Made by a program: the position numbers and the translations under genes
In this document: positions 21,924-33,860 of the stretch, piece after piece
How positions within the stretch are numbered: position 1 is the stretch's first letter
Layout of the letters: the number at the start of each line of letters is the position of its first letter
The notes under the pieces: model-generated
The model's database searches: none
The model's input: the letters and a program-made list of their open reading frames with translations, nothing else
Told to the model about the DNA's origin: nothing
Assembly: GCA_001051155.2 (NCBI GenBank)
Contig: JYIP02000005.1
Span: 2,294,001 to 2,358,000, forward strand
Reading direction: 5' to 3'
DNA: 64,000 bases
From: Chrysoporthe austroafricana
Taxonomy: Eukaryota; Ascomycota; Sordariomycetes; Diaporthales; Cryphonectriaceae

Positions 21924-23017
21924 GTCTTGGAGCTCAGGTCTCGGCCGCCGAGTAGTGACTGGCCCGCCCGCCAGGCCAGGCCGGTGAGGGGTGACTTCAC
22001 CTGAAGGGGACGTTGGCCCCAGGCCGCCCGTACCTTCCCGGCTGCCCTTCACTGCTGGGCTGGCCGTGCTTGCTTGTTTCCCGCCTGCGCCAGATTTTTC
22101 AAGGTGCCCACCAGACCTGCACACCACTTCAGCGCCAGTCTAAAATTCAACGACGCCTGCTACTCCATCCACAATTTTTGTCGTTGTCCACCCCCATCGC
22201 CTACCTTTCCTTCCCCTCCCACAACCAACTGCGAGGCTGTCCTGATTTCCCTTGACGAACGCCTCTCGTGGTCCTGGGGAGAGGCCTCATCATCAGTCAG
22301 CAGGTATTCATTTGCAGCATCTTTTGGACCCCAATCTCTCGGGCACATCTCGTCGAGGCACCCCGTCCTGTCGTCGACCCTGCCCTGCAGAGTATTCCCG
22401 GCAACCGCCCTCACTCAATCCCGCGGCCTTGGTTATTACACCCTCGCGTTTCCTGCCGTGGCGAATCCCTCTCGCGACCGACTGGCCGGCGTCGACTGCG
22501 TGACTATCACCGACAAGTTGTCCCTCTTGTGGCCAGGCTGCTTTTTATTCCCCTCGTCCATCTTCGTTTCTGCAGGCGCCCCGCTCTTACCGTGTCAGAC
22601 AGAGCCTAAAAGGTACGGTTCGTGGATCATAAATTTTTAATCCCGCCCGTGCTTCCGAGATTCCCCAACCACCACACCGTGCCCAGCGCTCACGCACTCG
22701 CAGTTCAGGCCTCAGAAACCCCGTGCCTATACCCTCGAGAGCCACGCACCGTACGTCGCTCACCACACGTGCCGACCCGCGGAGTCCACCTACACACGCC
22801 TCGATCTCGCGCGGAGGGGTACTGTGAGCCTCTCCGTCCACGACATCCGTGTGTTCCTCTCCTCGCTGAGGCGCACCAGGGTGCGTGGGACGCACCGACT
22901 TCGACGCCCATCCTACCGGGCTTCCTGCAACTGCTCGTTGCTTCCGCAGCCCTGCTTCGCTCGGGGTGAGGTGTCAACACCGCGACAACATTGGCTTGCC
23001 GCGACAACAGACCCAAC
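21924..23017 (+). promoter_or_regulatory. ATG-free leader/promoter of the LARP1-type gene (about 1.1 kb)
   Basis: The plus strand has no ATG between 21921-21923 and the start codon at 23018; the antisense strand has about twelve over the same span. The sequence is pyrimidine-rich on the sense strand (for example around 22026-22051 and 22190-22222), and it has candidate 3' splice sites (TTTCTGCAG near 22575, CTTCCGCAG near 22949). A long AUG-free 5' leader, possibly spliced, is the simplest explanation. Confidence 0.55.
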
Positions 23018-26000
23018 ATGTCGGGCCCAGCCACCTTTTCCTACGCCCAAGCCGCCAAGGGCCGAGCATCGACTCAGGCGAATACACCATCTGCCACTGC
23101 ACCGCCACAGGCCGACTCGCACGCCAAAGATGACGCGAGCTCAGTGACTACCGGCCCAGACGCGGCCGCAAACACATTCTCCACAAGCTCGGAGGTTTCG
23201 GAGTCTGCGAAGAGCTCACAGATCGATGTCGAAGTTGCGGGGCCGAGGAAGACTTCAGAGACTACCGGGGACATCAATGGTACAGCCGCCGCGCTCAATG
23301 ATGATGCCGCAGGCGCTACTCGAGTTGGGGCAGAGATGGGTGCTTCCAGCACGGCCACGACCGCTACCGAGAGGTCCTCTCGTCAATCGACCCGCTCCAG
23401 CGAGGCTGCGGACCCTAAGAAGGCCCGAAAAGTCAGAAAGGGCAGGAGTTCAGATAAGGAGTCGGAGGGTGAGCCGGTTGCAGCGGAACCGGAAAAAGAG
23501 GTCATCCCTGTGAAGCTCTACGAGGCACCGCCCCCTTCAGTCAACATCTGGCAGCAGCGTGCCGCTGCCGCCAAGGCCAGACAGCCGTCGATCCAGGCTC
23601 CACCTGTCGCCAGTGCCGAACCAGCAAGCAAGTCCGGCTCCGAGGTCTCAACAAAGACAGACAGCAATACGAAGACACAGCCGTCTGAGACTGCTGTGCA
23701 GGCTTCAGCGAAACCCGCTGAGACCTCTCGTCTAACTATCGACCCTAGTGTTCGGCGGAACCCGCGCGGTAGCCGTCTGGGTGATAAGCCTGAGGCTTCG
23801 CCCAGCTTCCCATCTTCTGCTGTCGAAAATGCATCCCTCTGGCCCACTCCGGAGACTGCTGCGGCCGAAGACGGCAAGCGCAAGACGGCTTCTGAGCCTG
23901 ACAAGGAGAAGCAGGAGGATGGAGTCAAGACAAGCCGCCCAAAGCGCGATTGGAAGAAGGTTGAGATCACGCCCACTGTTGTGTTCAACACGCCGCTGCC
24001 TCAGCCGCGCACCATGAACAAGTCCCGTGGGGGTGGACAGGCCGGACGAGGATCTGGCGGCCGTGGACATGCTTCTAGCATTAGCTTGTCAAGCGAGAAG
24101 GCTCAAGGTGGTGCCTCTGATGCGGTAACGCCCAAGGAGGGAGGCGAAGCACAAGGCCGATCACGAGAGGACACACAGCTGCGTACTGCTTCCGTGCCGT
24201 CTGAGAAGATGAAGAGATTCTCCATCGACCAACAGTCTCAGCGCAAACAATCGCTGCCTTCGGTCAACCGTGGAACAGGCGACTATTCTGCCTCGAAGAA
24301 TGAGACCTCCAAGGCTGCCAAGAACGAGTCCACCTTCGTTCCAAGAAGCGAGGGTCAAGAAGTTTTCAGAAAGGAGGGAAGCTATCCAAACCATAAGGAG
24401 CCAAAACCGAGGCGCGGAGGGACGCACGCAAGTGGACGCGGCGGACACAATGGACAGCAGGCTTTCATGTCCAATGGCCATGGCTCGCGCTCCAACACGT
24501 ACAGCCCCCCAAGCTTCAACACGCCCGGATTCTCGCCGAACACGTACGGAGGAACCCGCGGCGGCCGTGGTCGGCCAGTACCTCTGGCCAATGGCAATGG
24601 TATCAAGGGGGCATCCAACGGCACGACGAGGATGCACGGCCCGCATTCAGCTTTGTCTGACTACAGCCAGTACCCCTCGTACGGCTTTGCGCCCTTCTCC
24701 CCTCAGCCAGGCTACGGCCCCGACCCCTACCCGAATCTTGTTCACGAGGCCCTCAAGAAACAGATCGAGTATTACTTCTCTGACCCTAACCTGGAGAAGG
24801 ACAGCTTTCTGAAGGCACAGATGGACACTCAGGGCTTCGTTCCCTTTGAAGTCATAGCAGGGTTCCCGAGGATACGCTCGATGTCTAGCCAGACGATTGA
24901 GTTCGTGAGGGTAGCATGTGCTGATTGCAAGGACGTTGACTTTGTACTCGCAGACGGCCACAGAGAGCTCGTGCGTTGCCGTAAGAATTGGCAGAGGTGG
25001 CTGCTTGAGGGAGACGGAAAGGATCAAACAAAGGAGTCTACTCGCGCCCCAGGTCCCTCCAGCTTCGTATACAGGTCGTGGCACAGCCTCCATCTGAACT
25101 CTAACAACCATTACTATCAGCAGCAACCGATCCCGTACCCCTCATACAACCCAATATCGCCCCCGGCATTTGGCCCTGGGCAGGCTTTCTCTGGGGATAT
25201 GTACCCGGGCTACATGAACGGACCACAATTCCCCCCAGCTGTCAACGGCGCCCAGGTCAACGGGCAGCCTAATGCTGACAACTCGCCATTGAATGCCTCC
25301 GTGCCGGAATTCTCTCCTGTAGCGGCTGCGACGGGAATGCCGATCGTCGGCGCATTCTCGCCTGTGAGCTGGGAGGATCAGACGATACAGTCTGCTCAGA
25401 CGTTCACAGATGAGGAGGTGGCCCAACTGCACATGGTTGCCCAAGGCAAGCTGGCAAATGGCAGCCATGATGGCCCCACCGGATCTGAGGATCCCACTAG
25501 CCCGAAGACCAACGGTGGCCCTGCCAACTCGGAATCCATGACAACGTAGGTTTCTATCGGCTCTGTGTCTTGAACCGCTCGCTGATAGACTGCAGGCCTG
25601 AGCTGGTTCCTAATGACGAGGAAACCACCTCGCCCACCTACTGGCGCCTAGACGGCACTCTAGCTCATGTCTCCGATACTAACAACAAGGAGGCATACGC
25701 TGATGTGCACGACAGAGCCATTGAACAGCGACGGTCTGCCAAGCCAGGCGAAGCCCCGACAGACATGAAGCGACTCTACAAATTCTGGTCTCACCTTCTT
25801 ACGACCAAGTTCAACCCTAGCATATACCGAGAGTTCCGACAATATGCCATCGAGGACGCGATTGCTGAGGTCCCGAGCAAGGTCGGCCTCAGCAATCTTC
25901 TCCAGTTCTACAAGACAGTTCTCTCCAAGAGCCAGGGCGGAGGTCTTTGGCCACCAGAGCACCCAATCTACAAATTGTTGCAGTCTCACCTTGACAATGC

Positions 26001-26037
26001 ACAGGAGGTTGTCAACAGCGGTGAGGAGCAGGTGTAA
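23018..26037 (+). CDS. LARP1-type La-related RNA-binding protein (La motif plus DM15-like region)
   Basis: Two exons (23018-25545 and 25596-26037) joined over a 50-bp intron (GTAGGT donor, CTGCAG acceptor) give 989 aa. I chose the ATG at 23018 over an in-frame non-ATG extension because MSGPATFSYAQAAKG matches the conserved N-terminus of fungal homologues. Residues about 10-560 are Ser/Thr/Lys-rich and disordered, with RGG-like Gly/Arg patches near 345 and 470-520. The La motif spans about 571-662 (HEALKKQIEYYFSDPNLEKD, then DTQGFVPFEVIAGFPRIRSM). Exon 2 carries a DM15-like repeat at about 901-975 (LYKFWSHLLTTKFNPSIYRE). The La motif plus DM15 pairing identifies the LARP1 class, cytoplasmic proteins that bind mRNA and regulate translation of ribosomal-protein mRNAs; yeast Sro9/Slf1 are relatives. 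Binding targets in this fungus are inference. Confidence 0.88.
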
Positions 26038-29003
26038 TCCGACCGTGTGGTGAGGTGGCATGTGTTCTACCATCTTTCGGATGCCAGAACAATTTGGAAC
26101 GTTGTTATCATTGCACAGCACTGAAGAGAGTGGTCCAATCATGCGACATACCTATGCAAAGGGGGCCAAATCTGGAAATTTCGTTGGTCTGCAACATCGA
26201 CAGGGATCTTGTGCCTGTGTTGCCTAACAAGGACGGCTTCTGCAATGGATCGGCGTGCCTACAGTTTTCCTCGTTGGCCTATAGGATAAGGTCGTGAGGG
26301 TGAGTTCACAGAATGATGCTGAGTTGATCATCCTCAACCGCATTACATGGATATGGCAGTATCGTCAGCTTTTCGACATTGCCATGTTCCGGCTCATGGT
26401 CAAACTATGGACACTGCAGCAAGCAGCCGGTATCCACAAAAACGCTATCTTAGGCATTCGCCTCTGATCTTCCACGACATTGGCAACGAGCTAATATTTG
26501 CAAGCCATGTGTACGATCACAAAATTTTTTTTTTTCGATGACGGGTCAGCTTGATCTCATCAGCAATATGTCTGCCTGACCGGCGGGCTACTTTGGGTCT
26601 GAGTGATGAGGAGTAGGCAAGGGCAAAGATGCAAGGGATTTTTCTGCAGGCCTGTCCACTGCTGTGGACAATGTCTTGAATGGATTGCGTGGCAGCTTGC
26701 TTTGGACGCTAAACAAAAGTTCGATCTACCCTGAGAGGTTCTCGGGGAGTATTTCAGACAGCATTGAGGGGGACATCATATTTCAGCATGCCTCAGACCC
26801 TACCGCCTCCCTGCCTCGACGAGTTGATGATGGATCACATGGCTGCTCTAGCCGGCGCCATGATGTGGGCTCTAAATGACAAGCCCACAAGACTGAAATT
26901 GGTATGACGGTGGGGAAGAAACAAGGGATATAGGGTGGCCTATAGGTGGCCTTGGGGCCTCCTCGTGAATCCATGTCATGGACATGTTAGATTTCCCTCT
27001 TCTTTTCCTCACTCAGGGTCTCTGGATTGGCAAGATAAAACAAAAAGAATTCCCCATTATATCTATAGTGCTTTATTTGTTGAATGTTGTTCTCCATGTA
27101 TGAATAGGGCCGGAGGACGCTGCATTGGGGTGGACAGCAGAGCGGGGAAAGGCAGAGAAGGGGGAGGGGGTGTTGCCTATGAATAGTTTTGAAAAGAATG
27201 ATTGTACATAATAAGCCTCCGCCTCGGGCGCTACAAGAAGCGATTGTGTCTACGGGATTCGAAGACGGCGGTCGAGTCCTCTACACAGACCCTGAAGCAA
27301 AGTCAACAATGCTGCCCCCGACCCGGAGGCTGCCGAGCTCAAGGTCCCGGATAGCCATGCGTCTCTGGGCCAGGCTCTGTTCAGGAGCCGCCATCTCGCC
27401 CCACCGAAGGAAGCTAACCGGCCTTGAGGGCTCCGGCTCACCAGAGCCAGGGAAGGCGTGTCTCATGAAGGCCACCTACGAAGACTCAAACGGGAGTCCT
27501 CCTCACTTGGCAGGCGTGGCAGGGTCAGAACAAGGTCGGCGAGGCCAGTCCAGCCCGGCCCGAGCCGACGGCCCTGCGGACAATCGATGCGGGTGTCTCA
27601 GTCTCCTACTGTAGGGGCGTCAGTGAGGGCCGGCCGAGGAGGCTCGTGAGATCGAGACGCGTGCCCCGGTCCGTAGGGCAAGACAGGACCCAATGAGATT
27701 CGAGACGCAAGGGTCCAGCAGCTGACATACTAAGAGGGCGTGAGAAGTGCGAGAGGAGGTGGGCATAGTCGGGCGAGAGACTGAGTGAGCACTTTCGTAC
27801 CTACGTCACCGTGGGGCCCTGCTGGTGTGGCTTTCAAGAGCAAGGGTCCAGGCTGGGAGTTGGGCAGCCGGAGAAAGCACAGCCCGAACCACGGGACTCT
27901 GCCCAGTCAAGACCTCGGTGGGAAGAGCGGACCTGCGGTGAGCGCGAGGGCATCGCAGGTGCTATAGCCGGCGACCGCAGCCCAGACGGGCAGGACGGGA
28001 AGGACGGGCATGTCCGGTGCAGCACTCGAGGGCTGCGCCACGGCGTGTCTCTGGACCCCTCATTTTGTGGCGGCGGCTGTAGGGTTGGTTGGTTGCCACC
28101 CAGCGCCGCTCTCGCTGCGTCTCACCCGCAACCTTGCCTTGTCACCTGTGCCACCTGTCGACTCACGCCGCTAGGGGAGGCCTCGAAGCTTCCACAGGAC
28201 CGTCAGACGAGCAGCTGCTTGTGTGGGTGTGTGAAATACAAACTCCGATGGGCAGTACAGGCTCGTGGGGGGCTCGAGTGGCACGGCGGGCCTTGCGAAG
28301 AGGGCGAGGCCACGTTCCCACCCACCAGGGCTGAAATGCCGTCGGGCCTGCTGTAGTCATCCTTCCCAAGGCAAGACAGGACAGGACAGGCCACCGACCT
28401 GTCGCCCCTCGCCCCGCCGAGGAGGGGGGAGGCCAGACCCCAGCGTGCAGAGAGAGAAAATCTGCTGGGACGCTGGCGTCAACGTGCAGGTGGGCGGCGG
28501 GTGGGGGAGGTGCAGTGGTCCTGACTGGCTCAGCTGGGCTGGAGGAATCCATGCGCCGGAGGGGCTGGAGGCCGGCTGTCTCTGATCTTGTTTCTCGTTG
28601 GGCCCGAAACGTCCCTGCTGGCCCAATGCTGAGGCCGCTGTCACCACCACTAGAGCAGCACCACGGCAGGCCTCCTCCCGATCCTCCCTCCTCTCCCTCC
28701 CGGAGGAAGAAGCTCGCAAGACCGTTCGTCCACGTTGTCGAGAAGGCCATCGGGACCGGCACAGGACTGCACACCGTCGTGCTGTCCGCTTCGCCCCCGG
28801 GGCAGGGTGAGAGGCAGAGGGAGGGAAGAGAGGGAGGGCGGGTGTAATAACTGCCATGTAATAATCAACGCGAGCTCCAGCGCCGGCTGCACGACTGCAT
28901 AAGCTCACCGGGGTCCCTCGCATCACGTTAGCCACTGCCTGCGGCCGTCCTCCTCACTGGCCTGGTCTGCCCTGCCCTTATTTTAGCCGCTGCCGCACAC
29001 CTC
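26038..29003. other. Intergenic region between the LARP1-type and DUF3824-type genes
   Basis: The first about 1 kb is AT-rich, as expected for a 3' UTR and flank, with a T-run at 26525-26536. The rest is GC-rich, with overlapping chance frames on both strands and no recognisable domain. Confidence 0.5.
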
Positions 29004-29317
29004 ATGTCCTCCCTCGCCCACACCTGGCAGCGCCTGACTCTGACTGACCACCCCTACTACCCTGTTTCCAGCCGCTCCCCTCATCTCCCTCCCGCCCAGC
29101 TGATCCCATCCCAACAACAACAACAACGACAACAGCCTCTGGGCGTCCGGCTTCTTTTTTTTTTCAACCCTCTTCTCACATCCTACCATCGACGAACGAC
29201 AACACAAGCTGCGAGAAATCAAGAGCGTGTCTGTTCTTCTGACCGCTCGCCTGTCTGCTCTGGAGATCTTCCTCTGCCTCGCCTCTGACGTCACCTCCCA
29301 ACTACCATCCCGAGGCC
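29004..29317 (+). promoter_or_regulatory. Leader of the DUF3824-type gene
   Basis: There is one upstream ATG at 29004 that opens a 94-codon frame ending at 29288. After it the sense strand has no ATG until the real start at 29318. The segment includes CAA repeats (29113-29132) and a T-run (29154-29164), typical of fungal leaders. If transcription starts near 29080 the upstream ATG is not in the mRNA. Confidence 0.4.
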
Positions 29318-31483
29318 ATGTCCAGCTACGACTACGACCCGCCCCGTCGGGAGCGCGGCGGTGGTGCGAGACAGACGTACTACCGCGAAGAGTATGTCGA
29401 GCCTCAGGACCCCTATCTCCGGGTCCAGGGCTCCCGCGACCTCGTGCCGAGGGGCCGCGATGATAGCGTCGAGGACATCCCGAGGGACTTCCCGCCTCCC
29501 GGCTACCAGCGCGACGTCCGCCGGGCCCGGTCTGCGGGGAACTACGACTACGATGACGACGAGCGCTCCGTCTACACGCGCAGGAGCCGGGATGACCGCG
29601 ATTACTACGATGATGACTACTACCAACGCCGGCGGCCCAGGAAGGCCGAGAGCGTGTACATCGAGGAGGAGGAGAAGAAGCGCAAGCGCATGCTGAGCCA
29701 GCAGGAGAAGATCATCGCCGCGGTCGCCGGCGCCGCTGTCGCCCTCGGCGGCAAGGAGCTGTACGACCGCCGCGAGGCCCACGAAGAGGGCGGCGACGTC
29801 CACCGCAACATCCTCTCCTCGGCGGCCCTCGGCGCTGCTGGTGCGTTCGCTGCCTACAAGGGCGCTGAGGTCTACAACAAGCGTGCCGACAAGGCCGAGA
29901 AGAAGTCGACCCACATCGTCCACAAGGGCCGTGACGGCAGGGTCACCGAGTATTACTCTGACGACGAGGACGAGAAGCAGAAGAAGGGCCACAAGAACTT
30001 CCTCGAGAGCGCGCTCGCGGCCGCGGGCCTCGGCGGTGCGCTCAAGGCTCTGACGGGCAGCAGCGACAAGGACAAGGATAGGCACGGGGACCGGGAGCTC
30101 GAAGCAGGCCGCGACCGAGGCCGGGGATCCGACACCCGCAGCCGCCGCGGAAGCCCCTCGCGGTCGCCCGGCAAGGGCGGTGGTGGCGGCAGCAAGATCC
30201 AGAAGGCCGCCATGGCCTCCCTCATCGCCGGCGCCACGGAGGCGTTCCGCGTCTCCAAGGAGCCCGGCAGCTGGAAGGGCGAGAAGGCCAAGCGCATCCT
30301 CACCGCCGCTGCTGGTGCCGCCACCATCGATGCTGCCCAGAAGCCCGGCAAGGACGGCAGCAAGCTCGGCCTGGCCGAGTCTGTCATCGGCGGTCTCATT
30401 GGCAACCGCATGATCAACGGCTCCAAGAAGGAGATCATCGAGGACAAGGACGGCCGGAGTCGTTCTCGCTCTCGCGCGAGGTCTGAGGGCGGGAAGAGCG
30501 GCATGGGTCTCGCCGCTCTGGCCACCGCCGGCCTGGGTGCCATCGGTGCCAAGAAGGCCGTCGACAACATCCGCGAGGAGCGGTCTCGCTCGCGCCGCCG
30601 CAGCATGTCTCGGGACTCGTACGACAGCCGGGACACGTCGCCGCCCAGGCGCCAGCGCAGCCGCAGCCGCAGTGTCGTGGACTCCGCGCGCCGGAGCCTC
30701 GCCAAGATCGGCTTCGGCAAGAAGGACGACGAGAGCGAGGTCGGGTCGCGCCGAGGCGGGCGCTACAGCGATGACGACTACTCGCGGGAGCGGGGCGCAC
30801 GCGATGGGCGATACCGCGATGATTACGACGACGACCGCTCGTACCGGGCCCGGTCCCGGTCCAGAGGGGGGGGCTCGCGCAGCCGGGCGTCGTCGGCGTC
30901 GAGCTCGGACCTGGGGGATTCGGAAGAGGACGAGAAGAGGGCCAAGAAGATGCGAGGTAAGCAGATCATCACCACCGGCCTGGCGGCCGTGGCCACCATC
31001 CACGCGGCGCACAACGTGTACCAGAGCATGGAGAAGCGGAACGCGCGGCACAGGGCCGTGAAGGCGGGGAAGCTCAGCCCGGAGGAAGCCAAGAAGCTCA
31101 AGTCCAAGGCGCTGCTACAGGACGCGGCGTCGGTGGGGATCGCGGCCATGGGGATCAAGGGCGCCATCTCCGAGATGAAGGAGGCGCGCGAGATGTCCCA
31201 TGAGGTCTCCGAGTGGAAGGAGAAGAAGGAGGAGCGCCACCGGAAGCGGATCGAGCGCCTCGAGCGCCAGCGCCAGAAGCTGCAGCACAACGGCGACGGT
31301 GACTACTCCGACTACTCCGACGACGACCGAGGGAGCCAGTACACAAGGTCGAGGACGCGCAGCCGTGGCCCGCCGGGTCCTCTGCGCGGTGCTAGGTATG
31401 ACGACGGGCCCCGTTACAGCGACGGGAACCCGTACGCCGCCGCCCTGCCCGCCCCTCCTGTCGAATATGGTGACAGGAGGTAA
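29318..31483 (+). CDS. DUF3824-type low-complexity protein
   Basis: Single open frame of 721 aa that matches the style of fungal proteins carrying DUF3824; their molecular function is not established as far as I know. The N-terminal about 130 residues are Arg/Asp/Tyr-rich (YDYDPPRRERGGG, repeated DDDYY/RSRDDRD). Several short Ala/Gly-rich hydrophobic segments recur: about 130-145 (IIAAVAGAAVALGGKELYD), 168-186, 228-240, 290-300, 320-335, 387-400 and 548-575. They alternate with Arg-Ser dipeptide blocks resembling RS domains (about 265-285, 380-395, 415-455 and 505-530). The C-terminus is Tyr/Asp-rich and ends DRR. The Ala/Gly segments look like glycine-zipper membrane or self-association segments; this is inference. 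A GGTAAG near 30956 could act as a donor, but reading through it keeps the frame and composition. Confidence 0.78.
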   Translation: MSSYDYDPPRRERGGGARQTYYREEYVEPQDPYLRVQGSRDLVPRGRDDSVEDIPRDFPPPGYQRDVRRARSAGNYDYDDDERSVYTRRSRDDRDYYDDDYYQRRRPRKAESVYIEEEEKKRKRMLSQQEKIIAAVAGAAVALGGKELYDRREAHEEGGDVHRNILSSAALGAAGAFAAYKGAEVYNKRADKAEKKSTHIVHKGRDGRVTEYYSDDEDEKQKKGHKNFLESALAAAGLGGALKALTGSSDKDKDRHGDRELEAGRDRGRGSDTRSRRGSPSRSPGKGGGGGSKIQKAAMASLIAGATEAFRVSKEPGSWKGEKAKRILTAAAGAATIDAAQKPGKDGSKLGLAESVIGGLIGNRMINGSKKEIIEDKDGRSRSRSRARSEGGKSGMGLAALATAGLGAIGAKKAVDNIREERSRSRRRSMSRDSYDSRDTSPPRRQRSRSRSVVDSARRSLAKIGFGKKDDESEVGSRRGGRYSDDDYSRERGARDGRYRDDYDDDRSYRARSRSRGGGSRSRASSASSSDLGDSEEDEKRAKKMRGKQIITTGLAAVATIHAAHNVYQSMEKRNARHRAVKAGKLSPEEAKKLKSKALLQDAASVGIAAMGIKGAISEMKEAREMSHEVSEWKEKKEERHRKRIERLERQRQKLQHNGDGDYSDYSDDDRGSQYTRSRTRSRGPPGPLRGARYDDGPRYSDGNPYAAALPAPPVEYGDRR

Positions 31484-33860
31484 GACGCGGGTCCGACCTT
31501 CCAACAGAGCATGCATGCCTGCTCGGGCGGCAGTCCGTCCCTCCTGCGGGCGGCCCCTGCGTCCGCGATACATCATGACAGCAAAACCTGCGCAGCTCCA
31601 CCGCCATTCTTAGCGCAAGCCGCACACCCCCAACACATAGACTCGCGGCGTCTCCTTATCCCACGTCAATACGTTAACGACATGTCATGATGATGAGCGA
31701 AAAGTACTGGGCTTCTTCGAGCGAGAGGCGTTCCCAAAGATGGAAAGGGAATATAATGATTTGGACTTTGAAGATAACATGGGCTTTCTGCACGGGGCTT
31801 TTCATGACCTTTGACGACTTCTCCTGCTCTAATACCGCTGCGCTGGATGGTGGCCATGCGCCAACACTATCTACACGATTTCACGTTTCCTCACCCTTTA
31901 TTTTTCCCTTGCACGGCACCAGACCTACACAAGACAAGTATTGCTATTTACGGGAAGACACACAAGATCCCTCTTGCTTGTTTTGGAGGCAACAAATAGA
32001 ACCAGCCATTTGCTCCAATGCGCTCCCTTCTCTCCCTGTCGAAATCACCTGAGCCGAAGAATTTCCGTCCTGTTCCATACGCACTATTTCTCCAAAATAT
32101 ACACATACTAATAGCCCATATTTTCTGTGACAGATCGGCGCTCCCGCCGCTAAAAAAGAAGTCCGACGATCCCGATAGGGAAGATCCGAGCGCGCGGATT
32201 GGATCGCCTTGACGTGTACCTGGGCCTTGGATAAAGCGCACACACGATGCCTCGCTTAGGCTCGTGCCGACTCACCCACCGTGTAACAAGACAGCGCGGC
32301 GGAGGGGCGGCAGGTCCCGAGGGCAGGCAGAGGCACGATCACAGTGTGGGTCTCGGATCGACGGACTGCAAGGCATCCTGCATGAGACAGACGGTTGCAC
32401 GCACGCACGAGACACTCGGCGGTCTGGGTGGCACGGTGGTCTCGATCTCGGCAAGGAACGGAGGTGGGCTGTATGGGGGGGCGGGGGCAGAGTGGGAAAT
32501 GTTGTGCAAGGGAGCTCGAGAACGGGGTCTGTGGCGGCCGTGTGGTGGTGTGTTTTCTTTTTGCCCTCGCCCACTACTGCAGGTGAAATGGAGATCGTGG
32601 GAAAACGACTGGATGGCTTGATGGACACGAGGCTGGCCTTTAGCTCTGGTACGGAACGGGCGGACGAGGTGGTTGGGTCTCGGGGGTTACGAATTGGAGG
32701 GGGACCGGGGCGGGAAACTGGGACGACGTTGACGGATCTAGCTGTTTGTTTCCTCTGTCTTTGCTTTCTGCTTTTCTAAACCAGCTGCTTGAAATATCAG
32801 GCAGCTGTCGACGACTTTATGATGTAACGCTACTCATGGCACCTCTACACACCCAGCTCGCCTGGCCATGATGTCTAGATAGAATCTCACGACGGCGGTT
32901 TCTTTTTCTTTTTCTTGCATTTCGAGCCTGCTCACACTCTGGTTCGGCCTGCGAGACATGTCAGAGTGGCACAAGTGAGATCTGGATATATCGGCACGAT
33001 CACGACACACCCAGACCCCGACCCCCGGCCTGTAAGGAATCGAGATTCGGACCTGACGGCCTGCGGTTCTCCGCCCCCCTCCCCATCCCCTCCCCTCTCC
33101 CCTTTCCTCCGGCGCGAGGGAGCGGTGTGAGGGAGATAACGGGGGGAGAGAGGAAGCGTCATGCAACGTGACAGTGCGAATACCTGGCGGGGGCTGCCCG
33201 GTTCGACTCGTTCTGTGTTCCAGCCGGCTCTTCTTTCCTCGGGCGACGAGACAATCTCTTCCTCTGGGGCGGGCTCTCCGTCCACATCCCACCTACCAGG
33301 CTCTCCCCACCCACCCCATCTATCTACATGGCATATCTGTACCTGGTGCCTGGGTAAGCAGGAGCAGCAGTAGCAGCAGCCCGCGCTGCGAACTCTATCA
33401 TCCTGACAGGCTTGGCAGCGAGGCTCGTCCCGCGCCATGGTGCGCCGCCGACGCGGGCTGCCTCCTCCTCTCTGGCTCTGCTACGTCGGCACGTCGGGCA
33501 GCTGTCAGGAGAGCGGTCTGGATCGGTACTTTGGGGTGAGACAAGGCGTGATCTCGCCTGGGTCGGGCTGGGACTGACTGGAATGGGCGGGCCGCGGATG
33601 ATGGATGATGTCACCGTGCAGCTGCGGTGGCAGGTCTCGACCGGTGACGAGGTACGACCTGGGGGCCACCGTGGAGATGCCTGGGACGAGCTGCTTTCTT
33701 TGTGGGACATACAAGAGTGATTTCTAGCAAACAAGCCTACCGGCATGAGGAGGGCCGGTCGGGGGTCGATATAGTATAGGGTGTACTACTAGCATACTAC
33801 TATGTATGTAAACACCCACAGATATAGCCAACGTTTAGCCTCAGGTTAGGTAGGTAATCA
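31484..33860. other. Intergenic region
   Basis: 2.4 kb with no supportable gene. The left 700 bp are AT-richer (3' flank of the DUF3824-type gene). The middle is GC-rich with chance frames. Bases 33760-33860 are AT-rich with repeated TACTA-type triplets. Confidence 0.5.

Noticed and set aside
22991..23017. 9-residue N-terminal extension of the LARP1-type protein
   Set aside because: It has no ATG; the first ATG is at 23018 and gives the conserved FSYAQAAKG start.
30956..30962. Donor-like GGTAAG inside the DUF3824-type gene
   Set aside because: Reading straight through keeps the frame and the characteristic Ala/Gly segment that follows.
29291..31051. 586-codon minus-strand frame opposite the DUF3824-type gene
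   Set aside because: It is the antisense of a GC-rich coding sequence; composition is Arg/Ala/Leu/Val-rich with no domain, and the plus-strand reading has the family character.
33196..33212. tRNA B-box-like sequence
   Set aside because: One key base mismatches the B box and no acceptor, D or anticodon stems can be formed around it.
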